Source: [Flexibacter] sp. ATCC 35208 (lineage in GTDB: Bacteria > Bacteroidota > Bacteroidia > Chitinophagales > Chitinophagaceae). From it: a DNA stretch of 64,000 nt. The notes beneath the pieces are model-generated. The model did no database searches. It saw nothing but the letters and a program-made list of their open reading frames with translations, and was not told where the DNA came from. This document shows, in pieces, positions 1 through 8,494 of the stretch (position 1 is the first letter of the stretch; each line of letters begins with the position of its first letter). A program made the position numbers and the translations under genes. The stretch spans positions 62,001-126,000 of the forward strand of contig NZ_MTKN01000004.1 in the NCBI RefSeq assembly GCF_001975825.1, given 5' to 3'.

Positions 1-3000
1 GCCCTAGATGTGGCAGGGTATAATTATGCTTTGGATAAATACGAACCTGATCATGCCCGGGTCCCCAACCGTGTCATCATGGCTACAGAATCTTTCCCGC
101 TGGATGCAGGTGCTTACTGGGAAGGTGTGATTAAACACCCCTGGGTAATTGGTGATTTCGTCTGGACGGCTTTCGACTATATTGGCGAAGCCAGCATCGG
201 TTGGCTTGGTTACATGCAGCATCAGGGTTTTTACCCATGGAACCTTGCTTATTGTGGGGATATTGATATCTGTGGCTGGAAACGTCCGCAATCTTATTAT
301 CGCGATGCTCTCTGGATGCCGGATCAGTTATCCCTTTTTGTGCACCCACCACAACCTACTTATCCAACCAACCCAGACAAAGTAGACTGGAGCCGCTGGG
401 AATGGCAGGATGTGACCGATAGCTGGAACTGGCCGGGTAATGAAGGGAAACCATTCGAAGTAGTAGCCTATAGCTCTTATGATCAGGTAGAATTATTCCT
501 CAATGGTAAATCACTGGGTAAAAAAGCAGTAAAAGATCATACTGCCAGCTGGCAGGTACCCTATACAGCAGGTATTCTTACCGCTACTGCCGGGAAAAAG
601 AAAGTATCTCTTTCTACAACCGGGAAAAGTGTTCGCCTGCAATTACAAGCGGATACATTACAGCTTGCACCTAATAATCAGGATCTTGCTTATATCACTG
701 TCAATTTACTGGATAGTGCAGGTCATCTTAATCCAGATGATACGGTATTAATCAATTTCAAATTAGAAGGCCCTGCCACTATCGTAGGTGTAGGCAATGC
801 AGATCCACGTAGTCTGGAAAGTAATCAGTCCTTACAAAGCAGTCAGGCATTACAAAACAATCAGATCGCACAAAGAAAAGCCTTCCATGGCCGTGCGCTT
901 GTCATCATCAAAGCAGGCAAAACACCCGGAGCTATCCGCCTCATTGCCAGCACTCCAAATCTGCAACCTGCTGAGATTACCTTCAATAATCAGGAAAATC
1001 CTCTGGTCACCAGTCCAATCTCACAACCAGCCAATACCATTGTTAAAAATAAACAATCTTCCCCCCAATGGATCGGCTATGAAGAAATGCCCGACAGCCT
1101 CAGGCTCGTTCCAGGTCTCCCCAATGACAAAACCAAAGCGCAACAGCGGGCCATTACTCCCTTATTCCGTAAATCCTTCACCACCAACAAACCAATAGCA
1201 ACCGCCAAACTCACCATCACCGGCCTCGGTCATTACGAGTTCACCATCAATGGCAGGAAACCGGTTAATTCCTTCCTCGCCCCCGGCTGGACAAACTACG
1301 ACAAACGTGTTTTTTACAACACCTACGACATTGCCAATTACCTTCAAAAAGGTGAAAACGTACTCGGCGTCATCGTCGGTAATGGCTTCTACTACATCAA
1401 CAAAGAAAGATATCATAAACTCCTCACTGCCTTCGGCTACCCAAAAATGTACTGCCAGTTACACATCACCTACACCGATGGTACCACTACTACTATTGTA
1501 TCTGATCAAAGCTGGAAAACATCACCCTCACCCATTACTTTCACCAGCATTTACGGCGGTGAAGACTACGATGCCAGACTGGAACAGGATGGCTGGGACC
1601 GTCCCGGCTTTGATGACAGCAACTGGAAAAACGTTTTATTGGTAAAGGCCCCCACTGGCAAACTGCAAGAAGAAAAAGACTACCCGGTCACCCTCGCCGA
1701 TACTATATCCGTAAAATCAATCAACAGTATCCCTAATTTAACCCAGGACTCCTCCAATACTTCCGTAAAATCAATCAACAACAGCCAGGACTCCCCCGAT
1801 ACTTCCATCAAATCCCCCACCAACAACTTCCTCCGGACCCCCTCCAATCCCTCCCTCCAATCCCCCACCATCTACGATTTCGGCCAAAACGCCTCCGGCA
1901 TCATCGCCCTAAAAATAAAAGGCCACAAAGGCCAAACCATCAAACTCACCCCTTCCGAATTACTCACCCCCACCGGCCTCGCCAACCAGCGCGCCACCGG
2001 CAAACCTTATTACTACTCCTATACCCTAAAAAGTGATGAAGTAGAAGAATGGCAACCCCGGTTCACCTACTACGGCTTTCGTTATGTACAAATAGAAGGC
2101 GCTACCCCCAATCAGATCCTCGACCTGAAACTATTACACAACCGTAACTCCTCTCCTGAAAACGGTACCTTCGAATGCTCCAACCCCTTGTTCAATCAAA
2201 TCTACACCCTGATCAAATGGGCTATCAAAAGCAACCTCCAAAGCGTAGTCACCGACTGCCCACATCGCGAAAAACTCGGCTGGCTGGAACAGGATTACCT
2301 CATGGGCAATTCTATTCAATATAATTACGACATCCGCCTGCTCTATCAAAAGTTAGTCAACGACATGATCGATGCACAAACACCTGAAGGCCTCGTTCCC
2401 GACATCGCTCCCGAATATGTCTTCTTCGATGACAAAGGCTTCGGCTTCCGCGACTCTCCTGAATGGGGCAGTGCCTGCGTGATCCTGCCATGGCTCCTCT
2501 ACAAATGGTATGGTGATAGCACAACCATGCAAAACGCCTACCCTATGATGCAACGTTACATTGCTTACTTAGAAAGTAAGGCAAACAATCACATCTTATC
2601 CTACGGTCTTGGCGACTGGTTTGACTATGGTCCTGCCCGTCCCGGCGTAGCACAATTAACCCCCAAAGAACTGACAGCCACTGCTATCTATTACTACGAT
2701 TGCAAGCTACTCGCCGACATAGCCACCATCTTAAAAAAGAAAGAAGCCAAAACTTATCAAAAACAAGCCATAAACATCAAACAAAGTTTTAACAACACCT
2801 TTTTCAACAAACAAACCAACATGTACGCCACCGGCAGTCAAACTGCCATGGCCATGCCCCTGTGCGTAGGTCTCGTAGATGAAGTAAACAAGACCAAAGT
2901 TTTCAAAAACCTCATAGACAGCATCACAACCAACAATAATAAACTCACCGCCGGCGATATCGGGTTTCACTTCCTGATACAAGCTTTCCACCAGGGAAAC

Positions 3001-3483
3001 GCTTCCCGGATCATCTACGACATGAACTGTCGTAACGACGTGCCCGGCTACGGCTACCAGATCGCCAAAGGCGCCACCGCCCTCACCGAATCATGGCCCG
3101 CCCTCGCTGAAGTCTCCAACAACCACCTCATGCTCGGCCACATCATGGAATGGTTCTTCAGTGGCCTCGCCGGTATCCAGCAATCAGAAAACTCCATCGC
3201 CTACCGCGATATTATCATCTGTCCCGAAATAGTAGGGGATGTCACCTACGCGAAAGGTACTTACAACACACACAACGGTACAATCGTCAGCCAATGGGAA
3301 AAAGGTCAACTTTTTAAGTTATATGTAAACATTCCTCCAAACACAAATGCAACTATAAAGATCCCTGCCACCCCCACCCAGCACATTACCCAAATGAGTG
3401 AGCCTGTCAAGCCCACACACTACGAAAACGGCAGAGCTATTATCAGGATAACCTCAGGTCAATACTTATTTACAGTGATTTAA
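1..3483 (+). CDS. GH2 beta-galactosidase C-terminal part fused to GH78 alpha-L-rhamnosidase (5' end outside window)
   Basis: The reading frame is open back to base 1 (codons read A-L-D-V-A-G), so the start lies outside the window; the GTG at 10 is just an internal Val. The first ~330 residues are the end of a GH2 enzyme: MATESFP holds the nucleophile Glu, HPWVIGDFVWTAFDY follows, then DUF4982-like and Ig-like beta domains. From about residue 350 a GH78 protein starts: a jelly-roll domain (FTINGRKPVNSFLAPGWTNYDKR is its core), YDFGQNASGI, FTYYGFRYVQIEG, then the catalytic alpha-barrel with DCPHREKLGWLEQD. Two Ser/Asn/Gln-rich tracts are inserted (bases ~808-870 and ~1705-1870). GH2 and GH78 activities together would remove galactose (or a related sugar) and rhamnose from pectic side chains. 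It lies upstream of a SusCD pair on the same strand. Fusion call is firm; substrate is inferred. Confidence 0.88.
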   Translation, partial: ALDVAGYNYALDKYEPDHARVPNRVIMATESFPLDAGAYWEGVIKHPWVIGDFVWTAFDYIGEASIGWLGYMQHQGFYPWNLAYCGDIDICGWKRPQSYYRDALWMPDQLSLFVHPPQPTYPTNPDKVDWSRWEWQDVTDSWNWPGNEGKPFEVVAYSSYDQVELFLNGKSLGKKAVKDHTASWQVPYTAGILTATAGKKKVSLSTTGKSVRLQLQADTLQLAPNNQDLAYITVNLLDSAGHLNPDDTVLINFKLEGPATIVGVGNADPRSLESNQSLQSSQALQNNQIAQRKAFHGRALVIIKAGKTPGAIRLIASTPNLQPAEITFNNQENPLVTSPISQPANTIVKNKQSSPQWIGYEEMPDSLRLVPGLPNDKTKAQQRAITPLFRKSFTTNKPIATAKLTITGLGHYEFTINGRKPVNSFLAPGWTNYDKRVFYNTYDIANYLQKGENVLGVIVGNGFYYINKERYHKLLTAFGYPKMYCQLHITYTDGTTTTIVSDQSWKTSPSPITFTSIYGGEDYDARLEQDGWDRPGFDDSNWKNVLLVKAPTGKLQEEKDYPVTLADTISVKSINSIPNLTQDSSNTSVKSINNSQDSPDTSIKSPTNNFLRTPSNPSLQSPTIYDFGQNASGIIALKIKGHKGQTIKLTPSELLTPTGLANQRATGKPYYYSYTLKSDEVEEWQPRFTYYGFRYVQIEGATPNQILDLKLLHNRNSSPENGTFECSNPLFNQIYTLIKWAIKSNLQSVVTDCPHREKLGWLEQDYLMGNSIQYNYDIRLLYQKLVNDMIDAQTPEGLVPDIAPEYVFFDDKGFGFRDSPEWGSACVILPWLLYKWYGDSTTMQNAYPMMQRYIAYLESKANNHILSYGLGDWFDYGPARPGVAQLTPKELTATAIYYYDCKLLADIATILKKKEAKTYQKQAINIKQSFNNTFFNKQTNMYATGSQTAMAMPLCVGLVDEVNKTKVFKNLIDSITTNNNKLTAGDIGFHFLIQAFHQGNASRIIYDMNCRNDVPGYGYQIAKGATALTESWPALAEVSNNHLMLGHIMEWFFSGLAGIQQSENSIAYRDIIICPEIVGDVTYAKGTYNTHNGTIVSQWEKGQLFKLYVNIPPNTNATIKIPATPTQHITQMSEPVKPTHYENGRAIIRITSGQYLFTVI

Positions 3484-3588
3484 TACCGCACTGTTAAAAA
3501 AAATATAAAAAGTTGGCGCACGTTTATAAAATTTTTTTAGATTTGTTACTCAACCTTGTGTAATTACAAGATCACGTTATGGCATTTA

Positions 3589-3633
3589 TTGATTAATCCA
3601 GTGTGTTAGTTATTTGATTAATCCAGTGTGTTA
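3589..3633. repeat. Two 20-bp direct repeats upstream of SusC
   Basis: In the 314-base gap between the glycosidase and SusC (3484-3797) the 20-mer TTGATTAATCCAGTGTGTTA occurs at 3589-3608 and again at 3614-3633, a 25-bp period. The rest of the gap is AT-rich and no further gene is seen in it. Two same-phase copies upstream of a SusCD pair suggest binding sites for a regulator, but the regulator is unknown and the repeat could also be a simple local duplication. Confidence 0.7.
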
Positions 3634-3797
3634 TTTTTTTCACTTAAAACTTATTGCTGAACCAAAAAATAGACGTAGCAACCATCTTTATTTAATTAAA
3701 CTAAAACGATTTACTTATTAACCCTTGCACTGAACGGTGTTCGGGGCTGTATCATATGTCCATAAAAGAGTAATCAGATCACATACAAATTAGTTCC

Positions 3798-6700
3798 ATG
3801 ATGAAAAGAAACAACCATTTCATGCGTTGTACAGGATTGCTATTCCTGTTAACCATGCTGCACTTTCATACCCTGATGGCCCAGCAAAAAAAGGTCACAG
3901 GGCAGGTCTCAGGTAAGGAAGGACCCCTCACAAATGTATCCGTGCAGATAAAGGGCACCACTATAGGTGCATACACAGATGACAAAGGACAGTTCACTAT
4001 TTCAGTACCCAATTCCAGCGCTGTACTTGTAGTTCGCTATGTAGGCATGGAAACAAAAGAAGTACCTGTAGGCGATCAGACAAACCTGAATATTGTACTC
4101 ACCTCATCTGCCAGTGATCTGAGCGAAGTGGTCGTAGTCGGTTATGGTACTACCAAACGGCAGGACCTCACAGGTAGTGTGGGTAGCGTGAACGCCGATG
4201 AGCTGATGGAAAGACCCTCCCTTACCCTGCAACAAGCCATGGCAGGTAAAGTAGCCGGTGTAAACGTCAATACCAACTCAGGTCGCCCCGGTGGCCGTAC
4301 CAACGTACGTATCCGCGGTTTTGGTTCCATCAAGGCTACCAACGATCCGCTGTATGTAGTAGATGGTATCGTATATCCTGCTGATATCTCTACCATCAAC
4401 CCAAATGATATCGAAAGCATGGACATCCTCAAAGATGCATCTGCTACCGCTATCTATGGTACCCGTGGTGCGAACGGTGTAATCATGATCACTACTAAAA
4501 AAGGTAGTAAAAAAGGAGGTCAGGTGAGCTACTCCGGTTATGTTAGCGCCGGTAAAATGGCACGTAAACAGGATGTGCTGAATTCAAAAGAATTCCTCGC
4601 TACTGAAGACTTGGCCTATGCCAACGCTGCCAAATACGATCCTACCGGTTTCGCAAATGGCGCATACAAAGATCCTAAAGTAAAACGTGCTCAATATATA
4701 GGTACACTCTTCGACGACAACCTCAATCCACTCTATGATGTAGACTGGCAGGATGCCGTAACCCGTACCGCTATCAGCCAGGGACATAACCTGTCTTTCA
4801 CAGGCGGCGATGAAAAATCTACTTATGGTTTATTTCTTGGCTATAACGATGAACAGGGGGTGATTAAAAATTCTTATGCTAAAAGATATACTGCCCGCGC
4901 TACTATCGACCGTCAAATGAATGACTGGCTGAAAGTAGGTGGTAGCATCGGTTATGTGGTAAACAAGGAAAAAAGACAGGATGCAACCACTGGTGGTAAC
5001 AACGTGACCCGCCAGATGATTGAAATGATTCCTATCGTTCCTTTCAAATATCCTGACGGTACTTACGGTAAAAGAGGCGATTATGAAGGCATGGAATCAG
5101 GCGATAACCCGCTCTCCCAGTTGTATGAAGACAACCGTCTGTATAATAACAACGTATTTAACGGTAACGCATATGCAAATATCCGGCTGTACAAAGACCT
5201 GACATTTACCAGTACCGTGGGTGCCAACGTGCGTGATGAGTACGATCCTTATTTCAACAGTACCTTGTCCAACCTGGCCAATGAATATGGTAAAAACTAT
5301 GCGGAGATCACCTCTTACCGCTCTACTTTCTACCAGTGGGAAAACCACTTCTCGTACAATAAGACAATCGGTAAAGACCATCGCATCAGTGCAACCGCAG
5401 GTCAGGAAATACAGAAGTTAGACTACCTGAAATATGTGGTAGCTGTTCAAAGTCTGAGTGATGACTACTACGAATGGAATAACCTGGGCTCTGCCTCAAC
5501 GGTGAACACACCATCGTCTGAAGCTTACACATGGGCAATGGCTTCCTTCTTTGCCAGAGCGAACTATGCATACAAAGATCGTTATCTGGTCACATTCACC
5601 GGTCGTTACGATGGTAGCTCCCGCTTTGGTGCAGACAATAAGTTTGCCTTCTTCCCATCTGCGGCAGTAGGCTGGCGTGTGTCTGAAGAACCTTTCCTGA
5701 AAGACAATCCAACTGTCAATAACCTGAAACTGCGTGCCAGCTATGGTCTGACCGGTAACTCTGAAATTGGTCAGTATAAGTCACTGGCAAACATGACTTC
5801 GAATACCCTGATCTTCAACGGTAGCCGTGCTGCCGGTACTGTGATCAGTACCATGGCAAACCCTGACCTGAAATGGGAAAAAACCAGACAGGTGGATGTG
5901 GGTTTTGACGTCTCTCTCTTCGATAGCCGGCTGAACATCGCTGCAGATTATTATAAAAAGAATACCAAAGACCTGTTGCTCGATGCGCCAGTACCTGCTT
6001 CCAGCGGTTATACTACACTGACCCGTAACATCGGTAGCCTGCAGAACTCCGGTTTTGAGTTCAGTGTGAATGCTGTGAACATCGATCGTAAGAATTTCTC
6101 CTGGAATACTACGCTCAACTTTTCCACACTGAAAAACAAAATCACTGCACTTGGAAGCAACAATGAAGATATTTACATGAACCCGAACTTCCTGGATTAT
6201 ACCAACATCCTGCGTGTGGGTAAATCTGTAAGTTCCTTCTATGGTTACGTACGTGAAGGTACCTGGGGTACAGCTGAAGAAACAGAAGCCACCAAGTATG
6301 GAGCCAAACCCGGTGACCTGAAGTTCAAAGACATGAACGACGATGGCCAGATCAACAGCCAGGACCGCACCATCATCGGTAAAGGTATTCCTGACTGGTA
6401 TGGTACATTGTCCAACACTTTCCGCTACAAACAATTTGACTTCCTGCTGGAATTACAATATTCCTATGGTAATGACGTATTCAAACTCTCAGAACACTCT
6501 TCAGAAGACAGAACTGGTATTGCAAACAGCTTTGCCACCGTACTGAATGCATGGACACCTGAGCACCAGAATACACCTATTGCCCAGATCAGGCCTACTG
6601 CTGCCGGTTACACCAGTAAATTGGATAACCACAAAGTGGAAAACGGCTCTTTTATCAGGGGCAAGAACATCAGCTTTGGTTATAACCTGGCAGCACTTAC

Positions 6701-6887
6701 CTGTAAGCGCCTGGGGGTAAGCAATGCACGTGTATATGTCGCTGCACAGAACTTCTTCCTGATTACCAAATACATAGGTTATGATCCGGAAACGACTACA
6801 TGGGACGACACCTTTGCACAGGGCATGCAGTTCCATGACTATCCCAAAGCAAGAACTGTCATGCTTGGACTGAATGTAACTTTCTAA
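3798..6887 (+). CDS. SusC/RagA-family TonB-linked outer membrane protein
   Basis: 1029 residues. An N-terminal signal peptide ends near HTLMAQQ, followed by a carboxypeptidase-regulatory-like beta domain (VTGQVSGKEGPLTNVSVQIKGTT), then the plug domain with the SusC signature (SEVVVVGYGTTKRQDLTGSV; YVVDGIVYP; DILKDASATAIYGTRGANGVI), then a 22-strand-type beta-barrel ending in an aromatic C-terminus (LGLNVTF). SusC proteins import oligosaccharides or peptides across the outer membrane using TonB energy, with a SusD lid. There is no STN domain here, so unlike the second SusC of this window it is probably not wired to a FecR/sigma system. SusD follows after 15 bp. Substrate is probably a pectic oligosaccharide, inferred from the neighbouring GH2-GH78 gene. 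Confidence 0.96.
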   Translation: MMKRNNHFMRCTGLLFLLTMLHFHTLMAQQKKVTGQVSGKEGPLTNVSVQIKGTTIGAYTDDKGQFTISVPNSSAVLVVRYVGMETKEVPVGDQTNLNIVLTSSASDLSEVVVVGYGTTKRQDLTGSVGSVNADELMERPSLTLQQAMAGKVAGVNVNTNSGRPGGRTNVRIRGFGSIKATNDPLYVVDGIVYPADISTINPNDIESMDILKDASATAIYGTRGANGVIMITTKKGSKKGGQVSYSGYVSAGKMARKQDVLNSKEFLATEDLAYANAAKYDPTGFANGAYKDPKVKRAQYIGTLFDDNLNPLYDVDWQDAVTRTAISQGHNLSFTGGDEKSTYGLFLGYNDEQGVIKNSYAKRYTARATIDRQMNDWLKVGGSIGYVVNKEKRQDATTGGNNVTRQMIEMIPIVPFKYPDGTYGKRGDYEGMESGDNPLSQLYEDNRLYNNNVFNGNAYANIRLYKDLTFTSTVGANVRDEYDPYFNSTLSNLANEYGKNYAEITSYRSTFYQWENHFSYNKTIGKDHRISATAGQEIQKLDYLKYVVAVQSLSDDYYEWNNLGSASTVNTPSSEAYTWAMASFFARANYAYKDRYLVTFTGRYDGSSRFGADNKFAFFPSAAVGWRVSEEPFLKDNPTVNNLKLRASYGLTGNSEIGQYKSLANMTSNTLIFNGSRAAGTVISTMANPDLKWEKTRQVDVGFDVSLFDSRLNIAADYYKKNTKDLLLDAPVPASSGYTTLTRNIGSLQNSGFEFSVNAVNIDRKNFSWNTTLNFSTLKNKITALGSNNEDIYMNPNFLDYTNILRVGKSVSSFYGYVREGTWGTAEETEATKYGAKPGDLKFKDMNDDGQINSQDRTIIGKGIPDWYGTLSNTFRYKQFDFLLELQYSYGNDVFKLSEHSSEDRTGIANSFATVLNAWTPEHQNTPIAQIRPTAAGYTSKLDNHKVENGSFIRGKNISFGYNLAALTCKRLGVSNARVYVAAQNFFLITKYIGYDPETTTWDDTFAQGMQFHDYPKARTVMLGLNVTF

Positions 6888-6902
6888 TCACGGACCTTTT
6901 AA

Positions 6903-8393
6903 ATGCACATTATGAACCGCAGTATAATAGTATTATTAAGCCTCTCCCTGATGGGAATGACAGGCTGTAGTAAATTCCTGGAAGAAAAGAATCCTTCATC
7001 TATTACAACGGATAATTATTATAAAAATGCCACCCAGGCACAATCAGCCGTGGATGGTGCTTACGAACAACTGAGAGTATTCCAGAACGGAGACGGCTAT
7101 GGCGAAACACCATGGATCTCTATGGAAATGTTGGTAGGACATGCCAAAACACTGGGACAGAGTACCTACAACAGTAGCATGATCAAACACACCGCAGGTA
7201 CCAGCGATCCTGTATTCATGTCTGTATGGAAAGGGTTTTACAATGGTATCTCCAATTGTAACGTGGCCATCCAGCACATCCCGGATGTAAGTATGGATGA
7301 GTCCCAGAAGAGCAACCTGATGGGACAATTATATTTCCTGCGTGCATTCTACTACTACCATCTGGTAAGATTGTATGGTGATGTTCCACTGGTACTGACA
7401 GCTGTAAGCGCCAACAGTCCTGATCTGTACCCAAGTCGTACCGCTGCTGCTGATGTATATGACCAGATCGTAAAAGACCTGCAGCTGGCAGAAGCCTCTT
7501 CTTTGCCAACGACTGACGTGACCGGCCGTGTATCTGTAATGGCAGTAAAATCTCTGCTGTCCAGCGTATACCTGACCATGGCAGGGTATCCATTGCAGAA
7601 AGGTAGTTCCTACTATCAGCTGGCTGCCGATAAAGCTGCCGAAGTAATAGATGGTGGTGGCTATGAACTGTTCACCAGTTATGCTTACCTGCATGACAGG
7701 GCACATAAAAACGGCAGTGAGTTCATCCTGCAGGTACAGTATTCCGGAAGTATTGTTTCTAACAATATTGCCCGTCTGATCATTCCTGAAAAGATCGGTA
7801 TCTCTAAGTTCGGTGATGAATATGGTGCGCTCATGCCATACAACCAGTTTGTAAATTCATACGAAACCGGCGATAAACGTACAGAAGAAAAACAATTCTT
7901 CTTCACGAATTACAACGGCAGAGATTTCGGTGAATATGCACTGTATAAATACTGGCTGGAAGAAGCCGCGAATCCAACTACCGGCGATGCAAACTCAGAT
8001 GAGAACTGGACACTGTTCCGTTTGCCAGAGATCATGCTGATCTATGCAGAAGCCAGCAATGAAGTAAGCGGCCCTACTGATAAAGCCTATACACAGATCA
8101 ATGCGATCCGTGCAAGGGCAAATCTGGCGCCTCTGTCTGGTCTGAGCCAGGCTGATTTCCGCCAGCAGGTGTACAAAGAGCGTTATCATGAACTGGCCTT
8201 CGAAGACAAAGCCTACTTCGATATACAACGTACACATATGATCTATGATCTGCCAAACAATGTATTTGTAGATGCGACCAGCGCTGCAAATATTCAGGGT
8301 GTAACTTTCACAACCAAGTATTACATCTGGCCACTGCCGCAGAATGAACTGGATGCGAATAAGAATCTGACACAAAATGAAGAATGGAAATAA
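6903..8393 (+). CDS. RagB/SusD-family nutrient-binding outer membrane lipoprotein
   Basis: 496 residues. A lipoprotein signal with lipobox MTGC puts the lipid Cys near residue 22; ATG codons at 6903 and 6912 are both possible starts, 6912 giving the more usual short n-region. The SusD hallmarks are visible: EEKNPSSITTDNYY near the N-terminus, a TPR-like part containing RAFYYYHLVRLYGDVPLV, the FRLPEIMLIYAEASNE motif, and the end AFEDKAYFDIQRT. It forms the surface lid of the SusC barrel encoded just upstream and captures the glycan. A strong terminator follows, so the SusCD pair probably ends this transcription unit. Confidence 0.96.
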   Translation: MHIMNRSIIVLLSLSLMGMTGCSKFLEEKNPSSITTDNYYKNATQAQSAVDGAYEQLRVFQNGDGYGETPWISMEMLVGHAKTLGQSTYNSSMIKHTAGTSDPVFMSVWKGFYNGISNCNVAIQHIPDVSMDESQKSNLMGQLYFLRAFYYYHLVRLYGDVPLVLTAVSANSPDLYPSRTAAADVYDQIVKDLQLAEASSLPTTDVTGRVSVMAVKSLLSSVYLTMAGYPLQKGSSYYQLAADKAAEVIDGGGYELFTSYAYLHDRAHKNGSEFILQVQYSGSIVSNNIARLIIPEKIGISKFGDEYGALMPYNQFVNSYETGDKRTEEKQFFFTNYNGRDFGEYALYKYWLEEAANPTTGDANSDENWTLFRLPEIMLIYAEASNEVSGPTDKAYTQINAIRARANLAPLSGLSQADFRQQVYKERYHELAFEDKAYFDIQRTHMIYDLPNNVFVDATSAANIQGVTFTTKYYIWPLPQNELDANKNLTQNEEWK

Positions 8394-8424
8394 GGTATTC
8401 TCTCAAAATACTTAAATAAAAAAA

Positions 8425-8450
8425 CGTCCGCGAAAGCGGACGTTTTTTTT
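8425..8450. terminator. Terminator between convergent genes
   Basis: A perfect 7-bp stem, CGTCCGC (8425-8431) with GCGGACG (8436-8442), has a GAAA tetraloop and is followed by eight T; it is also preceded by A residues, so it can act for the plus-strand SusD gene and, more weakly, for the minus-strand metalloprotease gene that ends at 8495. Confidence 0.9.
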
Positions 8451-8494
8451 AAATAGGGTTCTTAAGGATAGGTGGGGTTGTGTTCATTTTATCT

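Noticed and set aside
3484..3797. tRNA or small RNA gene in the gap before susC
   Set aside because: No cloverleaf or clear promoter-terminator pair was found; only the 20-bp direct repeats stand out.
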